The notes under the pieces were generated by a model. That model made no database searches and was not told the DNA's origin. It worked only from the letters and a program-made list of their open reading frames with translations. Source: FEB-7 sp963698265 (GTDB lineage Bacteria > Pseudomonadota > Gammaproteobacteria > Burkholderiales > Usitatibacteraceae). Taken from it: 64,000 nucleotides of DNA. Numbering within the stretch: position 1 is the stretch's first letter; each line of letters starts with the position of its first letter. A program made the translations under genes and the position numbers. Shown here piece by piece: positions 1 to 9,872 of this stretch. The stretch is from NCBI GenBank assembly GCA_963698265.1, contig CAVOQC010000003.1:1-64000 (forward strand), given 5' to 3'.

Positions 1-42
1 CATGATCCCGGAAGCCGTGACGCTTCTTCCGGAGAGCCCGCG

Positions 43-71
43 ATTATAGGCGAAAACCCCATGAAAAACAA
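43..71 (-). promoter_or_regulatory. Sigma70-type promoter for a gene leaving the left edge
   Basis: Read on the minus strand there is TTGTTT (66-71), a 17-bp spacer and a perfect TATAAT (43-48), predicting a start near position 35. A minus-strand ATG lies at positions 3-1, so only the start codon of the downstream gene is inside the window. The short leader contains CCGGAAG (26-32) and its complement (8-14), which could form a hairpin just before the start codon. The gene itself cannot be identified. Confidence 0.5.
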
Positions 72-114
72 AGCCTAATTGCACCCCTCGACAGGCCGCG
101 AACGCCCGCCCCGC

Positions 115-333
115 CTAGTCCTTGTCGGGCCGGCGCTCGTAAAGGTGCTGGTAGGGAAGCCGGGGGGGCGGCTCGGGCGGGTCCTCCGGAAGGCTTCTCC
201 ACCACAGGCCCAGGCCCGCGCCGAGGACGGCCCAGGCGGCGATCACCCAGTGCTCGAGGAAGGGCCACACGAAGACGGTCGCCAGCACCCAGAGCCGGAA
301 CGCGAGCGAGACCTGCCCCTTCTTCACCTTCAT
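115..333 (-). CDS. Small membrane protein, unknown function
   Basis: A 72-residue protein I do not recognise. The N-terminus is basic (MKVKKGQ), followed by two hydrophobic stretches at about residues 9-25 and 28-45 that probably form a membrane hairpin. The C-terminal tail is proline- and charge-rich (PPEPPPRLPY..ERRPDKD). Its ATG overlaps the TGA of the upstream epimerase by 4 bp (ATGA at 330-333), which argues that it is a real, translationally coupled second gene of that operon. The frame stays open far upstream through the epimerase gene, but that part is a shadow of the epimerase. Confidence 0.6.
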   Translation of the reverse strand: MKVKKGQVSLAFRLWVLATVFVWPFLEHWVIAAWAVLGAGLGLWWRSLPEDPPEPPPRLPYQHLYERRPDKD

Positions 334-1340
334 CGGGTCACCTTGTAGTAATCGCAGTACCAGTCCACGAAGCGGCGCACGCCCTCCTCCACCGGGGTCG
401 CGGGCTGGAATCCCACGGCAGCGGCCAGGAGCGAAGTATCCGCCTCGGTCGCGGGAACGTCGCCGGCCTGCATCGGCAGGAGGTCGAGCTTCGCCTTCCG
501 CCCCAGCACCGTCTCGATCGCGCGAATGTAGCGCAATAGCTCCACCCGGCGGTTGTTGCCTATGTTGAAGATCCGCCACGGCGCGCGGCTGGTGGCCGCC
601 GAGGGCGCGTCGCTCGTCCATGCGGGGTCTGGCGCGGCCGGGTGATCGATGACCCGCAGCACCCCTTCGACGATGTCGTCGATGTAGGTGAAGTCGCGCA
701 CCATCTTCCCCTCGTTGAACACGGGGATCGCTTCCCCTGCGAGGATTCCCCGGGTGAAGAGGAAGAGCGCCATGTCCGGGCGCCCCCACGGGCCATAGAC
801 CGTGAAGAAGCGCAGCCCCGTGGCCCGCACGCCGAAGAGGTGCGCGTAGGAGTGCGCCATCAACTCGTTGGCCCGCTTGGTGGCGGCGTAGAGGGAGACC
901 GGGTGGTCCACGGAATCGGTCTCGCGAAACGGCAGGCGCGTGTTGCCGCCGTAGACGGAACTGGAGGAAGCGAACACGAGGTGGGCGCCGCCGTGGCGCA
1001 CGCCCTCGAGGATGTTGAGGAACCCGGTGACGTTCGCATCGACGTAGGCGTGCGGGTTCACGAGCGAGTAACGCACGCCCGCCTGGGCGGCGAGGTTCAC
1101 CACGCAGTCGAACCCGCCCGCGGCGAAGAGCTGCTGCATCGCCGCGCGATCCGCGATATCGGCGCGCACGAAGCGAAATCCCGAGTCCGGCGTGAGGCGC
1201 GCGAGCCGCGCTTCCTTGAGGGAGACGTCGTAGTAGTCGTTCAGGTTGTCGACGCCGGTGACCCGGTCGCCGCGGGCGAGGAGGCGCTGCGCGAGGTGCG
1301 AGCCGATGAAGCCGGCGGCGCCGGTCAGCAGTACGTGCAT
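330..1340 (-). CDS. NAD-dependent epimerase, UDP-glucuronate 4-epimerase type
   Basis: A 336-residue extended short-chain dehydrogenase/reductase. The N-terminal Rossmann motif GAAGFIGS (residues 7-14) binds NAD, and YAATK (Tyr151, Lys155) is the catalytic YxxxK pair. The segment after the first strand (VDNLNDYYDVSLKEARL) is characteristic of UDP-glucuronate 4-epimerases (CapI/LpsL/WbnF group), which convert UDP-glucuronate to UDP-galacturonate for surface polysaccharides. Length is normal for the family. It is divergent from the metalloprotease gene across 180 bp and coupled to a small membrane protein downstream. The exact sugar substrate is inferred; UDP-glucose 4-epimerase is the main alternative. 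No polysaccharide cluster is visible in the window. Confidence 0.85.
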   Translation of the reverse strand: MHVLLTGAAGFIGSHLAQRLLARGDRVTGVDNLNDYYDVSLKEARLARLTPDSGFRFVRADIADRAAMQQLFAAGGFDCVVNLAAQAGVRYSLVNPHAYVDANVTGFLNILEGVRHGGAHLVFASSSSVYGGNTRLPFRETDSVDHPVSLYAATKRANELMAHSYAHLFGVRATGLRFFTVYGPWGRPDMALFLFTRGILAGEAIPVFNEGKMVRDFTYIDDIVEGVLRVIDHPAAPDPAWTSDAPSAATSRAPWRIFNIGNNRRVELLRYIRAIETVLGRKAKLDLLPMQAGDVPATEADTSLLAAAVGFQPATPVEEGVRRFVDWYCDYYKVTR

Positions 1341-1520
1341 GGCACGATTCTAGCTGCCGGAGGAGCAATTGGGGCGGTTGTCCACGGACGCCCGCTCCCG
1401 CCGCCCGAGAGTAGGGAATATTCGGCATTGCACGCCGCAGGGGTGGGGCAGAAAATGACGCAATCCGGCCGAATCACTTCCGCGTACAGACGGAATGGCG
1501 CACCGGCCCAGGAGACAGGC

Positions 1521-4500
1521 ATGACGAATTGCACCGGCCTTCCTCGCCGGCTACTGGCGTACGCATCCGTTGCCCTCGCCACGCTCATCGGCTTTCCCGC
1601 TGCGGCCGCCGGCCCGCAACTGTTGCGCCCCTCGACCCTGGCTGCGCCGAAGGCCGGTGCCCCGAAAGTGGCCGTACCCGGGATCCCCGTGGAGTTCAAC
1701 GCGCGCGAGATGCTCGCGCTGCGCCACGGCGACGAGGTCCAGCTCACGCTTCCGAACGGGGTCACCCACGACTACATCTTCGAGCTTGCCCAGCGGCACG
1801 GCGGCGACGTCGCTTCCTGGGTAGGCCGGCACAAGGAACTGGGCAAGGAACACCGCGTCATCATCACGAACGGCCCCGGCGGCTCCTACGGCATTCTTTC
1901 CACGCCCGGGCGCGAGTATCGCCTCGTCCCCGGCGGCGCCCGGGACTACCTCGTGGACATGACGGAAGAGCAGGCCCGTCTGCCCGCGATCGACCTGGGC
2001 ACGGACTTCCTTTTCCCGCCCCCGCGACCCAAGGGGCTGCGGGATGAAGAGCCCGTGAACCTCCCCGAGACCACCATCGCCATTCCCGGCGTCAACACGG
2101 TGGGCATCGGCAAGGTAACGCCTTCGCCGCAGCACATCGTCGACCTCATGATCGTCTACACGAACGGGCTGGCGGCCAATCTCGGCCCCAATCTCGCGAC
2201 GAGGCTGAACTTCCTGGTCACGCGTGCCAACACGGCCTACGCGGACAGCGAGGTCGCCATCACGCTGCGGCTCGTCAACACGACGATGGTGACCTACAGC
2301 GACGCCACGTCGGACCTCGCCGCGCTCAACGCGATATCGCCCCTGTCCGGAAGCTTCAACGCCGGCACCTTCGGCAGCATCGAGTCGATCCGCAATTCCG
2401 CGGGCGCGGACCTCGTGGCGCTCCTGCGCAACGGGAGCAACTTCGGTGGCTCCGGCATCGCGTGGGTGGGCTCCAGCGCGCCGAGCGCCCCGTACATGTA
2501 TTCGGTGACCACGGGCTGCGTGGCGGGCTGCGAGTCGGTGTTCATCCATGAGGTTGGCCACAACATGGGGAACATGCACGATCGCCACACCGCGTCGTGG
2601 CAGGAGGGCGGCACCCCGACCCCGCCGCAGGGCGCCTTTCCCTATTCCTACGGCTACGCGTTCTGCCTGAGCGGCTCGCTCACGTGCAACCCCACCGTTC
2701 CGGGCGGCTGCGCGAGCCAGCCCGAATGCTCGCCCAACAGCGTGAGCAACTTCTCGGACATCATGGCGTACTTCCACGCCTCGACGGAGCGCATCTACAA
2801 GTTCTCCAACCCGGCGATCAACTGCTCCACCACGGGCGACGCGACGCCCCGGCCGTGCGGCGTGAGCGAGGTGTCGGCCAGCTCGGCGAACACCGCCCTT
2901 TCGATGAACAACAACCGCGTGGCGTTGTCGTCCCTCAAGGCGACGATGTTCGGAAGCTCCCTCCAGTTCACGGCCGGCACGATCGCGGCGGCCGAGAGTG
3001 CGGGCAGCATGGTTTTCACCGTGAGCCGCACGGGATCGACCTCCGGGGCGATCAGCGTCAACTACGCCACGGGCAGCGGCAGCGCGCTCGCGGGCAGCGA
3101 CTTCACCGCCACCAGCGGCACGCTCAACTGGGCGAACGGCGACGGCGCCAACAAGACGATCACCGTTCCCATTGCCAATGACGGGGTGACCGAGGACAGC
3201 GAGACGTTCACGGTGACGCTTTCCAGTCCCTCGCCCGCGGGCGGACCGACGGGCGCGGTGCTCGGCTCCCTTTCCGTCGCCACGGGGCTCATCGTCTCGC
3301 CGTGGCCGGCGGGCGGCGTCCTGCCGGCCGGCTACATCACGCCCGGCGCCTCGTCCGGCGCGTGGGCGGTGGCGAGCGACCAGGCCTACGAGGGAGCGAG
3401 CAGCCTGCGCTCGGCCAACGTGATGGCGGCCACGCAGGGCGTGGCCGTGAACTCCGACGCGAGCTTCGTCGGCGAGTTCGTCGCGGGAACGGTGAGCTTC
3501 GCCTACCGCGTCTCCAGCTACCAGGGACTCGGCGATCTCGAGTTTTCGATCGACGGCGCCACCCTGCTCATCGAGTCCGGTGAGAGCGGCTGGAAGCTCG
3601 CGTCCTTCCCCATCACCTCGGGCACCCACACGCTGCGGTGGCGGTTCGCCAACCGGCTGAACTTCCCGTGCGCCTTCGCCAACCCGCCCGCGGCCGGGGG
3701 CGGTTCCTGCGCCGATCGCGTATGGATCGACGCGGTGTCGCTCCCCATGACGCCGGTGTCGATGATGGCCTTTGCGCTTCCCGGCTACGCCGTCACCGAA
3801 AGCGCGCCGAGCGTCACGCTGGACGTGAATCGCGCCGGGCCCGCGGACAACCCCGTCTCCGTGAATTACGCCACGGCGAATGGAACGGCGATCGCCGGCA
3901 CGCATTACGCGGCCACGAGCGGCACGCTCAACTGGGCGGGCGGCGACAGCGCCCCGAAGCAGGTCGTCGTACCCATCACGGACGATGGCGTCGTGAACGC
4001 GGCGCGAACGTTTACCGTGAGCCTGTCCAACCCCGTCGGCGGCACCGCGGGCGGACCGAGCACCGTCACCATCGCCGACGACGACAACACGCTGCAGTTC
4101 GCCTTTGCGACCACCGCCGTAACGGAGGGGACACCGAGCCTCATCGTGACCGTGACGCGGGCCGGGGCAACCGGTGCGGCGGCCTCCGTCGACTGGATCA
4201 CCGTGGACAGCACCGCCACGGCAGGCACCGACTTCGGAGCGGCGGGTGTTTCGACGCCGGTCTTCGGCAACCTCAGCTGGGCCGCGGGAGATGCGGCCAG
4301 CAAGACCATCACCATCCCGATCCTGGACGACGCGATCGCGGAGCCTGCGAAGACCTTCTTCGTCGGGCTCGGCAACCCGGCCGGAGCAGGCGCGAGCGTC
4401 GGCGCGCAATCCGGCATTGCGGTGACGCTGTTCGACGACGAAGCCTCGCTCGAGTTCTCCTCGCCCGCCAACTCGGTGGGTGAAATGGGGGGCAACACGA

Positions 4501-7500
4501 ACGTGACCGTGAACCGCTCCGGTGCGGCCACCAATGCGGTGAGCGTGACCTGGACCACGGCCAACGGCAGCGCGATCGCCGGCCAGGACTTCGGCACCGC
4601 CGGCAACCCGGCGCAGCGCTCGGGCACGCTCTCCTGGCCCGCGGGCGACTCCTCGCCCAAGTCCTTCGCCGTGGGCTCGTTCCTCGCGACCCTGCCGATC
4701 ATCAACGACGCGCTCGCCGAAGGCGACGAGAGCTTCACGATCACGCTCTCCGCGCCCACGGGCGGGGCGGTGCTCGGGCCCACGAGCACGGCCACGCTCA
4801 CCATCGTCGACGACGAGAGCACGGTGGGCTTCTCGCCGGCCACGCTCACGGTGAGCGAAGCCGGGCCCAACGCCACCCTCACGCTCACGCGCACCGGCTC
4901 GAGCGCCACCGCGGCCTCGGTCTCCTGGACCACGGCCTCCGGCACGGCCGGCGCGGGCTCGGACTTCACCCAGTCGAGCGGCACGGTGAACTGGGCCGCC
5001 GGCGACGGCGCTCCCAAGACGATCGCCGTGGGCCCGACGGCCGCAGCCGCCCCGTACATCGCGGTGCTGAACGACACCACCATCGAGGGCCCGGAGACCT
5101 TCACCGTGACGCTCTTCTCGCCCACGGGCGGTGCGATCCTCGGCACGGCCACGGCCACCGTCACCATCGACAGCGACGACAGCGGCATCACCATGACGAG
5201 CCCGACGCAGGCCGTGACCGAATCGGCCGGCAGCGTGGCCGTCTCCGTCACCCGCTCGGGCCCGAGCGCGGGCGCGGTGTCGGTCAACTACGCCACGGCC
5301 AACGGCACCGCACTCGCCGGCACGCACTACACGGCCACGAGCGGCACGCTCAACTGGGCCGACGGCGACACCGCGGCGAAGACCATCACGGTGCCCGTCA
5401 TCGACGACGGCGCGGTCAACGCGGCACGGACCTTCGCCGTGGGGCTGGCCGGCGCCGTGGGCGCGACCCTCGGCTCGCCCTCCTCCACGACCGTCACCAT
5501 CGCCGACGACGACAACACGGTGCAGTTCACCAGCGCGACGGCGACCGTCACCGAGGGCACGCCCAGCCTGGTTCTCACCGTGAGCCGCGTGGGCGGCACG
5601 GCCGGCGCGGCGAGCGTGAACTGGGCGAGCGCCGACGGCACGGCCGTGGCGGGCTCCGACTTCGGCGTCCTCGGCAACGCAAGCCCCGTCTCCGGCACCC
5701 TCAGCTGGGCCGCGGGAGATGCGGCCAGCAAGACCATCACCATCCCGATCCTGGACGACGCGGCGGTCGAGTCCGTCGAGAACTTTTTCGTCGGGCTCGG
5801 CAATCCCATAGGCGCGAGCATCGGGACCCCGGCCTCCACGGTCGTCACCGTGCTCGACAACGAGGCCTCGCTCAACTTCTCCTCGCCCACCTACGCGGTG
5901 GGCGAGAACGGGTCCAACACGAACGTGACCGTGAACCGCTCCGGTGCGGCCACCAATGCGGTGAGCGTGACCTGGACCACGGCCAACGGCAGCGCGATCG
6001 CCGGCCAGGACTTCGGCACCGCCGGCAACCCGGCGCAGCGCTCGGGCACGCTCTCCTGGCCCGCGGGCGACTCCTCGCCCAAGTCCTTCGCCGTGGGCTC
6101 GTTCCTCGCGACCCTGCCGATCATCAACGACGCGCTCGCCGAAGGCGACGAGAGCTTCACGATCACGCTCTCCGCGCCCACGGGCGGGGCGGTGCTCGGG
6201 CCCACGAGCACGGCCACGCTCACCATCGTCGACGACGAGAGCACGGTGGGCTTCTCGCCGGCCACGCTCACGGTGAGCGAAGCCGGGCCCAACGCCACCC
6301 TCACGCTCACGCGCACCGGCTCGAGCGCCACCGCGGCCTCGGTCTCCTGGACCACGGCCTCCGGCACGGCCGGCGCGGGCTCGGACTTCACCCAGTCGAG
6401 CGGCACGGTGAACTGGGCCGCCGGCGACGGCGCTCCCAAGACGATCGCCGTGGGCCCGACGGCCGCAGCCGCCCCGTACATCGCGGTGCTGAACGACACC
6501 ACCATCGAGGGCCCGGAGACCTTCACCGTGACGCTCTTCTCGCCCACGGGCGGTGCGATCCTCGGCACGGCCACGGCCACCGTCACCATCGACAGCGACG
6601 ACAGCGGCATCACCATGACGAGCCCGACGCAGGCCGTGACCGAATCGGCCGGCAGCGTGGCCGTCTCCGTCACCCGCTCGGGCCCGAGCGCGGGCGCGGT
6701 GTCGGTCAACTACGCCACGGCCAACGGCACCGCACTCGCCGGCACGCACTACACGGCCACGAGCGGCACGCTCAACTGGGCCGACGGCGACACCGCGGCG
6801 AAGACCATCACGGTGCCCGTCATCGACGACGGCGCGGTCAACGCGGCACGGACCTTCGCCGTGGGGCTGGCCGGCGCCGTGGGCGCGACCCTCGGCTCGC
6901 CCTCCTCCACGACCGTCACCATCGCCGACGACGACAACACGGTGCAGTTCACCAGCGCGACGGCGACCGTCACCGAGGGCACGCCCAGCCTGGTTCTCAC
7001 CGTGAGCCGCGTGGGCGGCACGGCCGGCGCGGCGAGCGTGAACTGGGCGAGCGCCGACGGCACGGCCGTGGCGGGCTCCGACTTCGGCGTCCTCGGCAAC
7101 GCAAGCCCCGTCTCCGGCACCCTCAGCTGGGCCGCGGGAGATGCGGCCAGCAAGACCATCACCATCCCGATCCTGGACGACGCGGCGGTCGAGTCCGTCG
7201 AGAACTTTTTCGTCGGGCTCGGCAATCCCATAGGCGCGAGCATCGGGACCCCGGCCTCCACGGTCGTCACCGTGCTCGACAACGAGGCCTCGCTCAACTT
7301 CTCCTCGCCCACCTACGCGGTGGGCGAGAACGGGTCCAACACGAACGTGACCGTGAACCGCTCCGGTGCGGCCACCAATGCGGTGAGCGTGACCTGGACC
7401 ACGGCCAACGGCAGCGCGATCGCCGGCCAGGACTTCGGCACCGCCGGCAACCCGGCGCAGCGCTCGGGCACGCTCTCCTGGCCCGCGGGCGACTCCTCGC

Positions 7501-9830
7501 CCAAGTCCTTCGCCGTGGGCTCGTTCCTCGCGACCCTGCCGATCATCAACGACGCGCTCGCCGAAGGCGACGAGAGCTTCACGATCACGCTCTCCGCGCC
7601 CACGGGCGGGGCGGTGCTCGGGCCCACGAGCACGGCCACGCTCACCATCGTCGACGACGAGAGCACGGTGGGCTTCTCGCCGGCCACGCTCACGGTGAGC
7701 GAAGCCGGGCCCAACGCCACCCTCACGCTCACGCGCACCGGCTCGAGCGCCACCGCGGCCTCGGTCTCCTGGACCACGGCCTCCGGCACGGCCGGCGCGG
7801 GCTCGGACTTCACCCAGTCGAGCGGCACGGTGAACTGGGCCGCCGGCGACGGCGCTCCCAAGACGATCGCCGTGGGCCCGACGGCCGCAGCCGCCCCGTA
7901 CATCGCGGTGCTGAACGACACCACCATCGAGGGCCCGGAGACCTTCACCGTGACGCTCTTCTCGCCCACGGGCGGTGCGATCCTCGGCACGGCCACGGCC
8001 ACCGTCACCATCGACAGCGACGACAGCGGCATCACCATGACGAGCCCGACGCAGGCCGTGACCGAATCGGCCGGCAGCGTGGCCGTCTCCGTCACCCGCT
8101 CGGGCCCGAGCGCGGGCGCGGTGTCGGTCAACTACGCCACGGCCAACGGCACCGCACTCGCCGGCACGCACTACACGGCCACGAGCGGCACGCTCAACTG
8201 GGCCGACGGCGACACCGCGGCGAAGACCATCACGGTGCCCGTCATCGACGACGGCGCGGTCAACGCGGCACGGACCTTCGCCGTGGGGCTGGCCGGCGCC
8301 GTGGGCGCGACCCTCGGCTCGCCCTCCTCCACGACCGTCACCATCGCCGACGACGACAACACGGTGCAGTTCACCAGCGCGACGGCGACCGTCACCGAGG
8401 GCACGCCCAGCCTGGTTCTCACCGTGAGCCGCGTGGGCGGCACGGCCGGCGCGGCGAGCGTGAACTGGGCGAGCGCCGACGGCACGGCCGTGGCGGGCTC
8501 CGACTTCGGCGTCCTCGGCAACGCAAGCCCCGTCTCCGGCACCCTCAGCTGGGCCGCGGGAGATGCGGCCAGCAAGACCATCACCATCCCGATCCTCGAC
8601 GACGCCCTCGTCGAGTCGGCCGAAAACTTCACGGTCGCCCTCTCCGGCCCCGTCGGGGCCAGCGTCGGTACCGTCTCCACCGCGACCGTCACGCTCAACG
8701 ACAACGACATCGGCGTGGTGTTCGATGCCGCGAGTTACGTCGTTGCGGAAGCGGGCGGCGCCGTGACGATCACCGCCAACCGGATAGGGCCCGCCACGTC
8801 GGCAGCGTCCGTCGGCTGGACCACGGCCAATGGCAGCGCGGTCGCCGGCCAGGACTTCGGCACCGCCGGCAACCCGGCGCAGCGCTCGGGCACGCTCTCC
8901 TGGGCGGCGGGCGACTCCGCGCCCAAATCCCTCTCCATTCCGATCGTGAACGACGCGGTCGCGGAAGGAAACGAGACCTTCACCGTCGAGTTCTTCGGCC
9001 CCTCCCCGGGCCTCGTGCTGGGAACGCCTTCGACCACGTGGGTGAACATCGTGGACGACGAGACGCCGCCGGAATCGACGCTGCAGTTCAGCGTCAACAA
9101 GACGACGGTCACCGAAACGATGGGCACCGTCACGCTCACCGTCACGCGCACGGGAAGCGGCTTCACGTTCCCGGCGAGCGTGAACTACTCGACGACTCCC
9201 GTCTCGGCGCTCGCCGCCAGCGACTACACCACGACGGCCGGCACGCTCACCTGGCCTGCGGGCGACAGCACGCCCCGCACGATCACCGTGCCGATCACGG
9301 GCGACGCCATTGCCGAGCCTCCCGAGCAATTCGCCGTGCTGCTCGCTTCGCCCTCGCCGGGTGTCGCGCTGGGCACGAACTCGATCGCCGTCGTGCTGGT
9401 CCTGGACGACGACGAGATCTTCCCGCCGCTCGGGGGCATTCCGCCAGGCTGGACGATGCCGCCCGCCGCCAATGCGGGCTGGAACGTGAGCAACGACCCG
9501 GGCGCGCTCGAGGGTGTCCTCACCCTCCGCACCGACACCGCCTTCGACAACGAGGTGGCGCAGGTGGAGGTTTCCGGAACCTACCTTGCAGGAACGCTTT
9601 CGTTCTTCGTGAAGGTCTCCAGCGAACCCGGCTTCGATGCGCTGCGCTTCTACGTGGATGGCGTCAGGGTCGGGGAATGGTCGGGGACGACCAACACCGG
9701 GTGGCAGGCGTTCAGCATCCCGGTCTCCGCTGGAGCCCATGCATTCCGCTGGTCCTACGAGAAGGACGGCTCCGGTGCCTTCGGCCAAGATGCGGCCTGG
9801 CTGGATTCGGTGACGCTGCCACCGCAGTAG
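1521..9830 (+). CDS. Giant secreted reprolysin-like metalloprotease with Calx-beta repeat array
   Basis: A 2769-residue exported protein. Starting at ATG 1521, with AGGAGA 6-11 bases upstream, gives a clean signal peptide (about residues 1-31, ending AAAAG); an upstream extension of the frame is a shadow of the epimerase. Residues 32-200 look like a propeptide. Residues 205-475 form a metzincin-type protease with HEVGHNMGNMHD (343-354), i.e. HExxHxxGxxHD. A Calx-beta-like domain follows (about 480-585), then a jelly-roll/MAM-like module (about 590-747), then about 16 further Calx-beta-like domains ending in DDD/DDE calcium-type loops, and a second jelly-roll module at the C-terminus (about 2634-2769). 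Twelve of the Calx-beta domains come from an almost exact 474-residue superunit present three times. The likely role is an extracellular or surface-attached protease on a long Ca2+-stiffened stalk. No LPXTG or autotransporter domain is seen, so export beyond the periplasm probably needs type I or type II secretion. Confidence 0.88.
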   Translation: MTNCTGLPRRLLAYASVALATLIGFPAAAAGPQLLRPSTLAAPKAGAPKVAVPGIPVEFNAREMLALRHGDEVQLTLPNGVTHDYIFELAQRHGGDVASWVGRHKELGKEHRVIITNGPGGSYGILSTPGREYRLVPGGARDYLVDMTEEQARLPAIDLGTDFLFPPPRPKGLRDEEPVNLPETTIAIPGVNTVGIGKVTPSPQHIVDLMIVYTNGLAANLGPNLATRLNFLVTRANTAYADSEVAITLRLVNTTMVTYSDATSDLAALNAISPLSGSFNAGTFGSIESIRNSAGADLVALLRNGSNFGGSGIAWVGSSAPSAPYMYSVTTGCVAGCESVFIHEVGHNMGNMHDRHTASWQEGGTPTPPQGAFPYSYGYAFCLSGSLTCNPTVPGGCASQPECSPNSVSNFSDIMAYFHASTERIYKFSNPAINCSTTGDATPRPCGVSEVSASSANTALSMNNNRVALSSLKATMFGSSLQFTAGTIAAAESAGSMVFTVSRTGSTSGAISVNYATGSGSALAGSDFTATSGTLNWANGDGANKTITVPIANDGVTEDSETFTVTLSSPSPAGGPTGAVLGSLSVATGLIVSPWPAGGVLPAGYITPGASSGAWAVASDQAYEGASSLRSANVMAATQGVAVNSDASFVGEFVAGTVSFAYRVSSYQGLGDLEFSIDGATLLIESGESGWKLASFPITSGTHTLRWRFANRLNFPCAFANPPAAGGGSCADRVWIDAVSLPMTPVSMMAFALPGYAVTESAPSVTLDVNRAGPADNPVSVNYATANGTAIAGTHYAATSGTLNWAGGDSAPKQVVVPITDDGVVNAARTFTVSLSNPVGGTAGGPSTVTIADDDNTLQFAFATTAVTEGTPSLIVTVTRAGATGAAASVDWITVDSTATAGTDFGAAGVSTPVFGNLSWAAGDAASKTITIPILDDAIAEPAKTFFVGLGNPAGAGASVGAQSGIAVTLFDDEASLEFSSPANSVGEMGGNTNVTVNRSGAATNAVSVTWTTANGSAIAGQDFGTAGNPAQRSGTLSWPAGDSSPKSFAVGSFLATLPIINDALAEGDESFTITLSAPTGGAVLGPTSTATLTIVDDESTVGFSPATLTVSEAGPNATLTLTRTGSSATAASVSWTTASGTAGAGSDFTQSSGTVNWAAGDGAPKTIAVGPTAAAAPYIAVLNDTTIEGPETFTVTLFSPTGGAILGTATATVTIDSDDSGITMTSPTQAVTESAGSVAVSVTRSGPSAGAVSVNYATANGTALAGTHYTATSGTLNWADGDTAAKTITVPVIDDGAVNAARTFAVGLAGAVGATLGSPSSTTVTIADDDNTVQFTSATATVTEGTPSLVLTVSRVGGTAGAASVNWASADGTAVAGSDFGVLGNASPVSGTLSWAAGDAASKTITIPILDDAAVESVENFFVGLGNPIGASIGTPASTVVTVLDNEASLNFSSPTYAVGENGSNTNVTVNRSGAATNAVSVTWTTANGSAIAGQDFGTAGNPAQRSGTLSWPAGDSSPKSFAVGSFLATLPIINDALAEGDESFTITLSAPTGGAVLGPTSTATLTIVDDESTVGFSPATLTVSEAGPNATLTLTRTGSSATAASVSWTTASGTAGAGSDFTQSSGTVNWAAGDGAPKTIAVGPTAAAAPYIAVLNDTTIEGPETFTVTLFSPTGGAILGTATATVTIDSDDSGITMTSPTQAVTESAGSVAVSVTRSGPSAGAVSVNYATANGTALAGTHYTATSGTLNWADGDTAAKTITVPVIDDGAVNAARTFAVGLAGAVGATLGSPSSTTVTIADDDNTVQFTSATATVTEGTPSLVLTVSRVGGTAGAASVNWASADGTAVAGSDFGVLGNASPVSGTLSWAAGDAASKTITIPILDDAAVESVENFFVGLGNPIGASIGTPASTVVTVLDNEASLNFSSPTYAVGENGSNTNVTVNRSGAATNAVSVTWTTANGSAIAGQDFGTAGNPAQRSGTLSWPAGDSSPKSFAVGSFLATLPIINDALAEGDESFTITLSAPTGGAVLGPTSTATLTIVDDESTVGFSPATLTVSEAGPNATLTLTRTGSSATAASVSWTTASGTAGAGSDFTQSSGTVNWAAGDGAPKTIAVGPTAAAAPYIAVLNDTTIEGPETFTVTLFSPTGGAILGTATATVTIDSDDSGITMTSPTQAVTESAGSVAVSVTRSGPSAGAVSVNYATANGTALAGTHYTATSGTLNWADGDTAAKTITVPVIDDGAVNAARTFAVGLAGAVGATLGSPSSTTVTIADDDNTVQFTSATATVTEGTPSLVLTVSRVGGTAGAASVNWASADGTAVAGSDFGVLGNASPVSGTLSWAAGDAASKTITIPILDDALVESAENFTVALSGPVGASVGTVSTATVTLNDNDIGVVFDAASYVVAEAGGAVTITANRIGPATSAASVGWTTANGSAVAGQDFGTAGNPAQRSGTLSWAAGDSAPKSLSIPIVNDAVAEGNETFTVEFFGPSPGLVLGTPSTTWVNIVDDETPPESTLQFSVNKTTVTETMGTVTLTVTRTGSGFTFPASVNYSTTPVSALAASDYTTTAGTLTWPAGDSTPRTITVPITGDAIAEPPEQFAVLLASPSPGVALGTNSIAVVLVLDDDEIFPPLGGIPPGWTMPPAANAGWNVSNDPGALEGVLTLRTDTAFDNEVAQVEVSGTYLAGTLSFFVKVSSEPGFDALRFYVDGVRVGEWSGTTNTGWQAFSIPVSAGAHAFRWSYEKDGSGAFGQDAAWLDSVTLPPQ
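4493..8595 (+). repeat. 1422-bp tandem repeat, about 2.9 copies, inside the metalloprotease gene
   Basis: Copies begin at 4493, 5915 and 7337. The third copy is cut short at about 8595, where ATCCTGGACGACGCG becomes ATCCTCGACGACGCC. The period of 1422 bp is 474 codons, so the frame is kept, and each unit encodes four Calx-beta-like domains of different subtype. All stretches I compared by eye are identical between copies, including synonymous positions. The flanks carry diverged versions: about 4441-4492 before the array, and about 8810-8915 after it, where the QDFGTAGNPAQRSGTLSW segment recurs. This points to very recent amplification or active homogenisation. Confidence 0.93.
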
Positions 9831-9872
9831 CGATCCGGATTACGGAAGGGGTCGCCGGACCGATTCTCTCGG

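Noticed and set aside
4493..8595. CRISPR array or satellite-like element
   Set aside because: Units are 1422 bp, coding and contiguous without spacers; the frame and the Calx-beta motifs are preserved.
1551..9788. A 2745-codon open frame antisense to the metalloprotease gene
   Set aside because: Arg/Gly-rich, shows the same 1422-bp periodicity and has no domain pattern; it is a shadow produced by GC-rich codon usage of the real gene.
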